Numbered from the stretch's first letter, positions 9,249 to 18,884 are shown. The stretch: DNA of 64,000 nucleotides from Psychromonas sp. L1A2 (GCF_009828855.1 NZ_WUAG01000002.1:868001-932000), one strand, 5' to 3'. A program made the numbers and translations. The notes: generated by a model from the sequence alone, not told the origin.

Positions 9249-9407
9249 TACCAATGGAATTAAATAAGTGATCAGAGATTGCGCAGGAAAAATTAACACT
9301 AATAAGGCGTGAGTTGTAGGAGATAGTTGTTCTCACTTCCAAACTCACAACGCAGTTAGAGGTAATTTTAACCAGCAAGAATGATCACCTTATTAATTCT
9401 TTTGGTA
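9249..9407 (+). repeat. MITE-like element, type B, copy 1
   Basis: A 159-bp element with ends TACCAATGGAATTAAATAAG and CTTATTAATTCTTTTGGTA, flanked by TAA on both sides (9246-9248, 9408-9410). It is nearly identical to the nested copy at 11747-11905, which is also exactly 159 bp. The centre holds an inverted repeat around GTGAGTTGTAG and CTCACAAC. No coding capacity. Confidence 0.87.
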
Positions 9408-9651
9408 TAATGTTCAAACGGCAGAGAAAATGAAATAAAATGAGAAGTAATAAGAAAAAGTAAGCGAAAGAAAAATAGATAACAATATTAGATAAAGGTT
9501 TTCGATTTCTTAATGGTATATCGAGCTTTATCAGGAATAAGGCATTAAAGAAATATGTAGCTAAAAAAATATTTCGCCACATATGAAGCTTAATTAAATA
9601 CAGGACTAAATAACCAAAATCTGAATCATCACTGGCGACTTTAAGAGACTT

Positions 9652-10040
9652 TAATATAAGCAGTCATCGTCGATATTATAATATTCAGTTAAATCAAAAC
9701 GAACAAGCGTATTACTATCGATAGCACCATGATCATCTAATACGTAAACGTTACTGCCATAAACATTACCATAGTCGTTTTTATACTTTACAACTTCAAT
9801 TTAAACGGATCATATGTCGCTATATTATCTATGCTCGTCTCAAAAATACTACCATTGCTTAAATCATCACAAATAAAATATTATTTATGAAAAGTTAGTG
9901 TCTCTCAATTTACAGTTAAAAAATCTACATAACCTTTTCTACATTAGCATAACTTACTTCACCATCTGATTCAGTAGTAAATGCCATAACATCTATAACA
10001 GATAATTGTCCGACAACAACGTACACAGTTTTAACAAAAA
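9652..10040 (-). pseudogene. Decayed gene of unknown function
   Basis: Read on the reverse strand, this stretch gives protein-like segments interrupted by stops and a frame change. One runs VVGQLSVIDVMAFTTESDGE... to an in-frame stop; another runs CDDLSNGSIFETSIDNIA... to about 9800. After a frameshift it continues VYVLDDHGAIDSNTLVRFD... to a stop at about 9652-9654 (final residues NIDDDCLY). Acidic, Asp/Tyr/Ser-rich composition suggests a secreted or surface protein, but I recognise no family. The frame preservation between breaks argues for recent decay. Confidence 0.45.
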
Positions 10041-10087
10041 ATCAGCATCATCGAGTATTAAGACAAGATCTTAGTTTGTTTTAGTTA

Positions 10088-10246
10088 TACCAATCTGGAT
10101 AAATAAAGAGTCTATTTAGGCGTTAGGGAAAATGGATGTTAGCAAGGCGTTGATTGCAGTAACTAGTCTTCTCATTACAAAGTCAACAACGAAGCTAGCA
10201 TTCATTTTAACAAGCATAAATGACGAGATAATGACTTAGACTGATA
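10088..10246 (+). repeat. MITE-like element, divergent type B variant
   Basis: A 159-bp element, the same length as the type B copies, starting TACCAATCTGGATAAATAAA and ending GACTTAGACTGATA. It is flanked by TTA at both sides (10085-10087, 10247-10249). The inner sequence differs substantially from types A and B but keeps the order TACC, AAGGCGTTGA, AACAACGAAG, TTTTAACAAGCA. Right-end divergence (GATA instead of GGTA) suggests an older insertion. Confidence 0.65.
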
Positions 10247-10925
10247 TTAATTTGTATTGAACTTCAACATCACCGTATGAGGCTAATTTATAATAACTTT
10301 CATTTTGAACACAAATAACTTAAGTTTATTAATTCATGTTAATTTTTTAAAACTATTCTCAAAAATTAAATTTTAAATAATGATAAACGTAATTGAGATG
10401 CCAAAAAACTCTCCATCTTAAATACCACTTTAAAAATAAAAGTGGTACATGTAAAAAATATGAAATTTATAACTATACTCAACGGTCTTTAATAAACTAC
10501 CTTTAGTATTTTTTAAAGGTGTATAAAATTTATGAAGAATAATCAAACAATTCAAAACAGCCATTATGCTAAAGCAATCTGAATTGCACAGAGCTAATTG
10601 GACAGAAAGAATTAATTTTATGATAAAAATCAGTTGATTATTTAAGTAGAAAAAACATTGTGTAAGATCTCAGCAAATTATGCTTACAAATATGAGACTA
10701 CAATGACAAAGAAAAGCACGACTGCGTTATCTTAATAGCCAATATGCATATATATAAAACCTATTAATGCTTCTTATGCTTCAACAGGCTTTAGAAAAAT
10801 ACGATGCTTATAGAACAAAAAAGCATTAAAATTATAGGTAAGTAATTAAATTTCGACTAAGCTTTTTAGAAATAATACATTTCTATGTTTGATTTATAAA
10901 AAAACAAAGTTAAAAATGGAGAATA
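10247..10925. other. AT-rich intergenic region before the Tat-MsrB gene
   Basis: About 680 bp with no convincing gene. One perfect hairpin, TACCACTTT-aaaaata-AAAGTGGTA, lies at 10423-10447 without a T-tract on either strand. Scattered short frames lack ribosome sites. The region may hold promoter DNA for the gene at 10926. Confidence 0.5.
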
Positions 10926-11474
10926 ATGATGAAAATAAATATTACAAGACGAAAGTTTCTAACTAGCTCAGCAGTCGTCGCGGTCAGCCAAATAGCGACT
11001 AAAGCGTTTGCAGCAGAGCCCACAACTAAAGCGACGACTGACCAAGTCAGTACGAGTGAAGATTACACATATGAAGTTAATTATACAGATGCAGAATGGA
11101 AGGAACGCCTAACTGAAGCTGAATTTACCATCCTTCGAGAAGGTGAAACAGAAGAAGCAAAAAGTAGCCCACTTTGGAAAGAAAAACGTGAGGGTTTATA
11201 CCACTGTAAAGGCTGTGAATTAACTGTTTATGAATCAAAAGAGAAAACTGTTTTGGATAAAGGGTGGGTTTTCTTCAGACATAGCAAGCCTGATACAGTA
11301 CTCATGGGGATAGATTTGTTCACACATTACAGTCGTGGGGAGCCTAAAGAAGATAAAGTAATGGAATCTCATTGCCGACGTTGTGGTAGTCATTTAGGCC
11401 ATATACTTTATATAAATAAACAGATTCTTCACTGTATCAATGGTACGTCACTTATTTTCAAACCAACAGTTTAG
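10926..11474 (+). CDS. Tat-exported peptide-methionine (R)-S-oxide reductase (MsrB domain)
   Basis: Reduces methionine-R-sulfoxide in proteins, here probably in the periplasm. The N-terminus has a twin-arginine signal, TRRKFLTSS (residues 7-15), then a hydrophobic stretch and AFAA cleavage site near residue 30. The SelR/MsrB domain covers about 50-182: two zinc CxxC pairs (CKGC and CRRC), GSHLGHI, and the catalytic cysteine in LHCINGTSLIF. It has 182 residues. GGAG at 10918-10921 favours the second ATG (10929) slightly over the first by spacing. It is monocistronic and isolated by repeat-rich DNA. Confidence 0.85.
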   Translation: MMKINITRRKFLTSSAVVAVSQIATKAFAAEPTTKATTDQVSTSEDYTYEVNYTDAEWKERLTEAEFTILREGETEEAKSSPLWKEKREGLYHCKGCELTVYESKEKTVLDKGWVFFRHSKPDTVLMGIDLFTHYSRGEPKEDKVMESHCRRCGSHLGHILYINKQILHCINGTSLIFKPTV

Positions 11475-11610
11475 TTATTACAAACCATTAAATACGTATT
11501 CTAATAATTACATAGAAAAAATAAGCGTATACAGATCAAAAGTTTGATTGAGCCCTGAAATCTATGTAATTACCTATCATTAACTTAATGCTATTAAGGA
11601 TAGGTAATTA

Positions 11611-11991
11611 TACCAATCACAATAAATAACTTATCTATTTTGCTTGTTAAAATAGCCCACTTCCTCGTTGTAAATTTCGTAAAGGGAACAGCCATTAAAG
11701 AATTAACTTCTTTTGGTTAATTCTCCGATAGACGATTACGAAGTTATACCAATGGAATTAAATAAATGATCAGAGATTGCGCAGGAAAAATTAGCCCTAA
11801 TAAGGCGTGAGTTGTAGGAGATAGTTGTTCTCGCTTCAAAACTCACAACGCAGTTAGGCAGGATTTTAACCAGCAAGAATGATCACCTTATTAATTCTTT
11901 TGGTATTGATCTTCGACAGGCTCAATTTCCCCCTTGAATTGAACTGTTTTTCCTGCGCAAAATTTAGATAACATATTTAATGTAATCGGTA
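11611..11991 (-). repeat. MITE-like element, type A, copy 3, interrupted by a type B copy
   Basis: A type A element in reverse orientation, with ends TACCAATCACA and TAATCGGTA and TTA flanks on both sides (11608-11610, 11992-11994). It is split at 11746/11906 by a complete 159-bp type B element. Removing 11747-11905 and its target duplication restores GAAGTT(A/G)ATCTTCG, the palindromic centre seen in the intact copy at 6238-6468. Confidence 0.85.
11747..11905 (+). repeat. MITE-like element, type B, copy 2, nested inside a type A copy
   Basis: This 159-bp element is almost identical to 9249-9407: TACCAATGGAATTAAATAAA at the left end and TTAATTCTTTTGGTA at the right. Flanks are TTA and TTG, consistent with a 3-bp duplication carrying one later substitution. 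Its position inside a type A element shows that type B moved after type A had inserted here. Confidence 0.88.
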
Positions 11992-12223
11992 TTACGTAAA
12001 TTAAAAACATAAATGCATAACTTGAATAGGTCGAAAGACAGTACGTTGAATGTATGCTTATTGTTTTACCCAACAAAAGATATTGAGTCTTACGAAAGAA
12101 GTGTTTGATACGAATAGTAGACAAAAATAGCTTGTGAGATTACTTATATTTTAACAATTAGCTTTATATATGTTTCATATTAGCTAATAAGTAAAACCTT
12201 ATATTTTATATTTTTAAAAGCAT

Positions 12224-12257
12224 AAAAAAAATGCTTATCCATTTAAAATGAATAAGC
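12224..12257 (-). terminator. Rho-independent terminator of the porin gene
   Basis: Hairpin TGCTTAT-(C)CAT...ATG(A)-ATAAGCA at about 12232-12257, followed on the reverse strand by an eight-T run (A-run 12224-12231). It lies about 80 bp downstream of the porin stop codon. Confidence 0.75.
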
Positions 12258-12338
12258 AAATTTTATAATTTATTATGGTATCAGTTTTTAATTTTTAACT
12301 TATTAGATAAAAATAACCTGATTTATAATAAACTTATC

Positions 12339-13259
12339 TTAGAAAGAGATTGCCATACCAGCAACATAACCTAACTCAGTATCATCAGCATCAGTACCAC
12401 CAACTTCAAAGTAAGTGTTAACGTTACTGCTAAATGCGTAAGAAGCATTTGCGTAGTATTGGTTGTCATCGCCAGCATTATCTTCATCGATGTTTGCGTA
12501 ACCAACAGCAAGTTGTACTTTTGAGTTAACTTGGTAAGTAGCAGCAAGACCTAAAGAATCGACGTCATTAGCGCCGTCCATATCAGTCGTTGCATAAGCA
12601 GCGGCTAATGTTAATTTGTCAATTGTGTAACGTGCTTCTAAGTTTAAGTTTTTCGTTTCACCGCCACCAGCAAGGTCTGACTCGCCGTAGAATGCAGTTA
12701 AATCAACACCAGAAAAACGAACACCTAATTTACCATCTATAGCACGAAGACCATCGGAATCTTCACCGTTTACAATGTAAGCGATACCACCGTAGTAGTT
12801 ACCTTTATCAACAGTATATTTAATTACTTGTTCACTAGAGGTAGTTTGCTCGTAGAAATCGTTAAAACCAAACTGGTAATCACCACCGATGCCGGCATCA
12901 TCAAAGATAGTAACTTGCTTACCAACTGTTATTGTACCGTATTTACCAGAAGAGAAACCAACGTATGCATCATCAAGTGTTGCGCCGTTGTCATTGTCGT
13001 TACCTGTAATTGATTCAAACGAAATAACACCAATAGCTGCTACATCATCAGTAATGTCGTAAGCTGTTTTTACACCGAAGTTTGCTTCATCAAGCTGGAT
13101 TTTTTTACCTTCGTCTTCATCTAATGTGTTAATAGCTTGCACTTCAACATCACCGTATAGCTCAACAGTGATACCGTCAGCGTCATGCATCGTTGCACTA
13201 TGTGCAGCAGTTGCAGCGAATAAAGAAGTAAGCATTGTTGCTAATATTGTTTTTTTCAT
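12339..13259 (-). CDS. Major outer-membrane porin (gram-negative porin family, OmpU/OmpC-like)
   Basis: Trimeric 16-stranded beta-barrel porin for general diffusion across the outer membrane. It has 306 residues with a clear Sec signal peptide (MKKTILATMLTSLFAATAAHSA, cut after residue 22). ITVELYGDVEVQ is the first strand, KYGTITVGKQ the conserved loop-strand region near residue 105, and the C-terminus GYVAGMAISF ends in the phenylalanine needed for barrel assembly. The mature protein is very acidic (Asp/Glu-rich loops), as in marine porins. It has its own terminator downstream and an approximately 1.4-kb gene-free region upstream. Confidence 0.92.
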   Translation of the reverse strand: MKKTILATMLTSLFAATAAHSATMHDADGITVELYGDVEVQAINTLDEDEGKKIQLDEANFGVKTAYDITDDVAAIGVISFESITGNDNDNGATLDDAYVGFSSGKYGTITVGKQVTIFDDAGIGGDYQFGFNDFYEQTTSSEQVIKYTVDKGNYYGGIAYIVNGEDSDGLRAIDGKLGVRFSGVDLTAFYGESDLAGGGETKNLNLEARYTIDKLTLAAAYATTDMDGANDVDSLGLAATYQVNSKVQLAVGYANIDEDNAGDDNQYYANASYAFSSNVNTYFEVGGTDADDTELGYVAGMAISF

Positions 13260-14646
13260 TTTCCATCACCTTGTGGCTATTGATAATAATAATTGAGTCC
13301 TTAAATACTTAAATACTTTTAGCGTTAACAACGCGTCACAGTGTTTTAAGCGCAAAATAAAATTACCACACAAAACTGAAGGCGGAAATAGGAAACGCAG
13401 TTATATGACGAAACATCACATAAAAATCGACACTAAAGAAAAGCATTGTGATCTAGGTCCCAAAAAAAGATGGAATTAAATAAGGAATTAGGCGGTCAAT
13501 GCTGCATTTTTTTATTTTTTAGAGGAAAAATAGACTAAATATTGAACTTTATTAGTATTACTAATAGCTGTATGGACTAAGAAAAAAGAAAAAAAGCGTT
13601 GTTTACGTATAAAGCTCATAAAAAGATCAGTCGTTTAGCACTCATATTTACTCAAAAATCTTTATACAATCGCTTTTTTTAGTCGTTTTAATTAACGAGT
13701 TTAAGTAGAAATGAGATATCAAAGACTCCTTCTATTAACGATAAAAATTATTAGCGGAGGTATATTGCTAATTATTTTCTTCGATATACCCAGGCATTAA
13801 TTGTTCTTTTAAAATGTATGCATCACGAGAGGAACATTTCCAGACACTAAAATTATTTTAACTAAATTAATGAATAGTTAGCGTAAAACACTTTTTACTA
13901 TTCTTCCTGATACTTTTCTTCTCCTTCTTTACATATATCCGCTGCAAAACTCAGTAAAATGAACAGGTTCTAGGTAACAAGGGTTCGCTCAATTCATTTA
14001 CTCATGAGCCTAGACTTTAATCATGTAGTTAAAGAATAGACAGAACGACAAAAAACACCAACTTTGTATTTGTTCAGCCTTTTACACTAACCTTTCTGGT
14101 AGGCCCTCAAAATGAAACTTGGATTGACATCAGATAAACAACAGTAAAGCCAGCCAGCTATCTATGGTTACACAATGTGATTAAAGAGTTGATATAGGTT
14201 GTTGGTGATGTATTTTAGGTGTGATGGGGAGAAAGATTGCTCTACATTATTTTGAAATGTAATTTGACTACGCTCATCTTTTCATGTTGCCATATTGATA
14301 TTTATTAACAGCGTTTCTCCCTGGCAGCAACTCTACTTTTTCTTATCAGGAAAAAACATTTACCTACAACACGCAAAAAAGATTGAACAGGATACACAGA
14401 GCTTAATCCGCTCCTAGGGCGATGCTGTGGCATAATCACCACTGCCCCCAATCAATGCCTTCATTTTAAACAACTCGTTTCGAACGCTCATCAATGCAGT
14501 AGCCACATTGAGTTTCATTCAAGTGCAGATTTCATCTATAGACAAAAGGTAATCTCTCCCCCTAAGAGCCTTAATCGCTAAGCAAATAATCCCCTTTTAT
14601 CTTTTAGCATTAAGAGTTATCGCTCTCTTCGATTAAAGATGCTTTA
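13260..14646. other. Long intergenic region upstream of the porin; possible gene remnant at 14410-14590
   Basis: About 1.4 kb without an intact gene. Near the porin start (13380-13460) it holds the likely promoter. At 14410-14590 the reverse strand reads about 57 codons with one stop: LAIKALRGRDYLLSIDEICT, stop, then MKLNVATALMSVRNELFKMK and ALIGGSGDYATASP. This may be the trace of a decayed gene, possibly a transposase, but the match is too short to name. The remainder shows nothing I can support. Confidence 0.35.
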
Positions 14647-16363
14647 TTATTTTTTAATCTCAGCTTTATTTGCATACATATTATTGTCAGCCACCACCAA
14701 TAGTTGATCGATAGTGCTTCCATCTTCAGGGTAATTCGCGACGCCAATCGCACCACCGAAACTATCAGTAAAAACATCTGATGAATTAAGAGGCTCTGAT
14801 AATGTTTGTTTTACCCTAGACAAGACAGCTTCTAAGTCACCTTTATTATTAACATCATTAATGACAATAACAAACTCATCCCCAGCAAACCTAGCAGCAA
14901 GATCATCATGGCCAATAGCAGATCGCACCCTGTCAGCGAACTGAATTAAGACTTGATCACCAACATCGTGACCATAAACGTCATTTATTTTTTTAAAATC
15001 ATTTAAGTCGATAAAAAAGATGGCAAATGGGTTAGTATTTTTCTTCAGAATTATACTTTTCTATTTTTGTTTTTAAGTGTTGCTCAAAGGCATATCGATT
15101 AGGTAAACCAGTAAGGTAATCAGTATGTAATCTTCGTTGCATCGCTGAGAAGTTCTTTGCTAAATCCCCTATTTCATCATTTCTTTGAATATTAATAGGC
15201 TCTTCAATATCAATATATCCACTATTTACATTATTAACCGCATCTGACAACACTTTCAAATCCTTAGTCACCCATTGGAGTATGATGAAGCCAATTATCC
15301 CCGCTAACCCGGTTGCTAAAATACCAAGTAAAATCGTTTGTAAATTATTATTTTTAATGTCTCCCATAAAATCAGAACTGGGTATCGCCACGACATTAAT
15401 CCACTCTAATCCGGCACCATCTTCAAATTTATTATAGGCAACATATATTTCACGCTGTAAATCATCAGTAAAACTAAAGGTTTCTGGCTTATCATTGGCT
15501 ACCTTTTCTGAAATGAGAGGCACCATTTGTGAATAAATATCAGAGAGTAAGGTATTACCACTTTGGTCTGCTTTTACTCTTGTTTTGATTCCATCTTTGT
15601 TACGTTTAATATTCGGGCTCACTGAAGAGGCAATCAATTGGCCATCAGGCTCAATAATAAAGGCGATAGCATTCTCTGAAATATTAAGGTTACTGACAAA
15701 ATCATTTAATGACTTTAATGACATATCTGTCGCCACGACACCTTCAAACGTACCATCACGGCCTATTACCTGGCGCGCGCGCGTAGCAATTAAATCATGG
15801 GTTCTAAAATCAATATAAACCGAAGTCCAAGTATCATTATTATTACGAGAACCAGCATGGAACCAAGGTCTAACTCTTGGGTCAAAGTTTTTTTCTTCAA
15901 TAGATAAAAGTGTTGGAGTACTATTTATGCCATTAAGCTCATAGAATTTTCGATGCTCTTCAGGTGTATATTTAACTCTTAATTCACCTTTCTTAATGGA
16001 ATATCGATAAAGGCCTATTGCTTGACCAGCCTTGTTGCCATAATAGACATAATTATTGGGGTCTAAGTGAAGCGATGAGGCACTCCAAAAACGATCTCTT
16101 ATATTATTTAAATTGCTTTTAATATCAGCATCCATCAGCATGCCATCAGGAAAAGCAACTTCTAACGTTGCGACAGACCCAACAACATGCCTATCTATCG
16201 CCTGACTAATGCGGTTAACCGTTTCTTCAAGTAAATGTTTCGATACGGTTTGCACCGCATGATAGCCAGCACTATAGGAAAGAGAACCGATGGCAAGTGC
16301 TAAGCAAACAACAAGTACGACATAGGGAAAAATAAGCACAGAGCGGAGTGATAATTTAGTCAT
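14647..16363 (-). pseudogene. Membrane-bound diguanylate cyclase (dCACHE-HAMP-GGDEF), frameshifted
   Basis: Makes cyclic di-GMP from two GTP in response to a periplasmic ligand. From MTKLSLRSVLIFPY (ATG at 16363, preferred over a TTG 18 bp upstream) the order is TM helix, double-CACHE periplasmic domain (about residues 40-335), second TM (ILLGILATGLAGIIGFII), HAMP, and GGDEF. The frame breaks at a five-A run (15038-15042) after NSEEKY. One added A would rejoin NTNPFAIFFIDLNDFKKIND, then AGDEFVIVINDV with the active-site signature (AGDEF variant) and the C-terminal IGVANYPEDG. The restored protein would be about 573 residues. Either a real inactivation or a homopolymer error. Confidence 0.8.
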
Positions 16364-16381
16364 ATTAATTCGTTGCAACAA

Positions 16382-16924
16382 TAATAGTTAGGAAAGAAGA
16401 CAACACTGATTCACCATATATAAAGTATAATTATCAATCAATTATATAGGAAAAGTAGCAGTTGTTGTTTAACTTAATTTTATCCACCTATTATGACCTT
16501 CAAATTCTGTATTATAGGTCACAACAAGCCAACTTAAGATGCGACCTTACACAAAATAAACGTCTAAAAATGAAAATAATGACGTATTTATTATAGGTAA
16601 ACTATCAACCATAAAGCTATTGCACAGCCATCCATTGAATTCACTAGCGTCAACTAACCCAAACATCCTGTTTGGTTTTACTAAAATGAATCCATTTCTT
16701 GGGAAAGATCAACGGAGGGGAAATGTAGCCGCATTGAGGAAAGAAGCATCGTTAACTACCAGATACTATTGAATTAAAAAATGACAAGCCAATACTTTCA
16801 TTCGGTTTTTATAACCCTGATATATTTTAAAATAGAGATGATGATATGAGGGAAACAGAATATCTCCATCAAAATTTAATTATGATATTATTTAGACATT
16901 TAAATTAATTTAAGAGTCAAAGCC
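16382..16924. other. Intergenic region before the orphan 542-aa gene
   Basis: A 543-bp AT-rich spacer between two divergent genes. I see no repeat-family member, no RNA gene and no small ORF with a ribosome site. Presumably it carries both promoters. Confidence 0.5.
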
Positions 16925-18553
16925 ATGTTCAAATCTTCCAGTAAAGATAAAGAGCTTAAGGTCTACCAAGCGAATTCTTTTTATAACTATACCCTTGGTT
17001 TTGATTCTGCAAGTATCGACTTACTAAAAACAGCTGAAAAATTTCTTAAAGAAGGAATTTCCACATCGGTCTTCTTTTCTGATTTTAATTGCATCTATAT
17101 TGATAACTCTGGAACTAAGAAGTATGAATTACTTTCCCAAACTGGCAATGATTTTACCCCAAATGAAGGGATGCCAAAATCGGTAGTTTCAGATTTACAC
17201 TACGCTTCAAAAATGGCTTTCCATGAAAAGCAAATTAAAAATGAAGAGTCTTCATATTTCCGTACTTTTTTACCTCCTATACTTTTAGATAATGACGAAT
17301 ATAAACTTCCTATTTTTGCATCTTTAAAGGTATATTCAGATGGTATTGGAATACTTAGTTTTCAACTTGATGCGTCATGGGATGGATTAGGTGAAAGTGA
17401 GTTTTTATCTAAAATTGTAAATATATTTAAGTACTATTTTAAATCAATATGGATAGATTCTCGTTTACAAAAACTTGATGCAAAAGCCCTTTTACATAAT
17501 ATACACGAAGATAGTTTTTTAAATGGAAAAACATATTTAACTAAATGGAAAATTAAACAACTTATAAAGAAAAACAAACAAGAAACTGAGAAACTTCTTA
17601 CCGAATCTCTACAAAATAAAGGAAATATTTTTGAATTTGGTGATGACCATGGTAGTTGGGTATTACACCAAATTGTGGGGACTGAAAAAAATAAATTTGC
17701 AGAACTTACAATAGAGTTATGTCGATCCATATATTGTAATGCGATCTGTAGTTTAATAGTAAATGGGAAAAATGAAATAAATAGCCCATTCAAACAGCTT
17801 ATGTGGCAAGGCCGCCCATCAATAACATTGCTGCGTTTCAAAAATCAACCTGACAATAAAGAAGAATTATACGATAATTTTTCTCATTCCATATCAAAAA
17901 TTCTTTTTCGAGCAGATAAAATAACAAAACGACCAGAACGCCCCCGAGACCTAAGATTCATTGATGACTTCTGCTTACATGGCAATAGAGCAATACTATT
18001 ATCTACGTGGTTAAAGTCGAAGAATAGTCCTATAGATGCTTGGGAAGATCCTAATACTGCTTCTATGATTTTTGCAGGTCAAGCAAGAACAGAGTTAATA
18101 GAATACTATAATTTAAAGATTGCAAGAGCATGTGCTTGGGCTCAGAATCCACAAAGTAATGAACACTTACTTTATGCTTATAAGATTCTTGCAAGCTCTG
18201 ATAACATCATTCATCAAAGCAGTAATGCAGGAGAAATTGTAGATTCCTTGTCTTACCTTATGGGAAAATTCGGAACCACCGGATTAATTAACTCTGGTAA
18301 AGAGTCTGCAAAATATTACCTTGATGAATTAAAATACAACACTGATAAAATAAAAAATAAGAACGATAGAACTCTCACCTTCATTTTCGGATTAGTAGGT
18401 GCAGCAAGTCTTGCACAATTTGCCGTTCACCCTTTAGTTAAAGAGACTTGGCCATTATTAAATGATGTTGTTACGCCTTTCGTCTCTTTTGGAATTTCAG
18501 GTATAACACTAATTTTATTAACAAAAATCCTTTCATTTATAAATAATAAATAA
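16925..18553 (+). CDS. Uncharacterised 542-residue protein with a C-terminal membrane hairpin
   Basis: I do not recognise the family. About 480 mainly cytosolic residues are followed by two predicted TM helices: TLTFIFGLVGAASLAQFAVH (about 483-505) and FVSFGISGITLILLTKILSF (about 518-538). The cytosolic part is rich in Lys, Ser and Asn and has no obvious nucleotide-binding or nuclease motif. No signal peptide. It is a single gene without partners, adjacent to a tRNA cluster and flanked by repeat elements, and looks AT-richer than the core genes nearby, so horizontal acquisition is plausible. Large soluble domain plus membrane hairpin is an architecture seen in some abortive-infection effectors, but that is only an analogy. 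Confidence 0.75.
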   Translation: MFKSSSKDKELKVYQANSFYNYTLGFDSASIDLLKTAEKFLKEGISTSVFFSDFNCIYIDNSGTKKYELLSQTGNDFTPNEGMPKSVVSDLHYASKMAFHEKQIKNEESSYFRTFLPPILLDNDEYKLPIFASLKVYSDGIGILSFQLDASWDGLGESEFLSKIVNIFKYYFKSIWIDSRLQKLDAKALLHNIHEDSFLNGKTYLTKWKIKQLIKKNKQETEKLLTESLQNKGNIFEFGDDHGSWVLHQIVGTEKNKFAELTIELCRSIYCNAICSLIVNGKNEINSPFKQLMWQGRPSITLLRFKNQPDNKEELYDNFSHSISKILFRADKITKRPERPRDLRFIDDFCLHGNRAILLSTWLKSKNSPIDAWEDPNTASMIFAGQARTELIEYYNLKIARACAWAQNPQSNEHLLYAYKILASSDNIIHQSSNAGEIVDSLSYLMGKFGTTGLINSGKESAKYYLDELKYNTDKIKNKNDRTLTFIFGLVGAASLAQFAVHPLVKETWPLLNDVVTPFVSFGISGITLILLTKILSFINNK

Positions 18554-18578
18554 ATATTCCCAACAAATAACAAAAGCG

Positions 18579-18618
18579 AAACTCAATATGGCTACGATCT
18601 GCCTCCCGTTGAGTTTTT
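18579..18618 (+). terminator. Possible terminator of the 542-aa gene
   Basis: Inverted repeat GAAACTCAA (18579-18587) and TTGAGTTTTT (18609-18618) with a 21-nt loop, ending in five Ts, 25 bp after the stop codon. The long loop lowers confidence. Confidence 0.5.
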
Positions 18619-18731
18619 CTGAATCAATCACTGACTTCAGCAAGCAGAGGCATGGATGCCGTTGCTAGCTCAGTTCGAGACATGGATGTCGAGTCTGAGC
18701 GGTGTGTTAAGAAGACAGTGATTGATTCAGA
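18618..18731. repeat. 114-bp inverted-repeat element with CATGGATG hairpins
   Basis: Ends are a 21-bp inverted repeat with one mismatch (18618-18638 and 18711-18731, core CTGAATCAATCACTG / CAGTGATTGATTCAG). Inside are two perfect small palindromes, GGCATGGATGCC (18650-18661) and CGAGACATGGATGTCGAG. I believe similar CATGGATG elements are scattered in marine gammaproteobacterial intergenic DNA. Only one copy is present in this window. Confidence 0.65.
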
Positions 18732-18753
18732 TTAAAAAACGAATTGGGAGCCA

Positions 18754-18793
18754 GTCTTTTTGCCTACTTTATTCTTCTGGTAAGAAAAAGTAG
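18754..18793. repeat. Inverted repeat GCCTACTTT ... AAAAGTAGGTCGCC
   Basis: CCTACTTT and AAAGTAGG arms with about 14 bp between them, preceded by TTTTT. It lies between the 114-bp element and the degenerate tRNA-Pro array. Function unknown; it may be a stem-loop terminator for leftward tRNA-array transcripts, but the T-tract is on the expected side only weakly. Confidence 0.35.
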
Positions 18794-18884
18794 GTCGCCG
18801 ACATGGCGAAACACCAAGTAATGAAATATCAAACTGACAGGACGAGCGTAGACGAGCCAAAATATAGAGCGGATTATTCAAATG

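Noticed and set aside
9385-9582. 65-codon hydrophobic reverse-strand ORF
   Set aside because: Its end overlaps the MITE at 9249-9407, it lacks a clear ribosome site, and AT-rich DNA often gives such frames.
11891-12124. 77-codon reverse-strand ORF
   Set aside because: Mostly inside the nested MITE-like elements.
13380-13460. CRP- or FNR-type sites upstream of the porin (TGTGATGTTTCGTCAT, GTGATCTAGGTCCC)
   Set aside because: Only one half-site of each matches; too weak to list.
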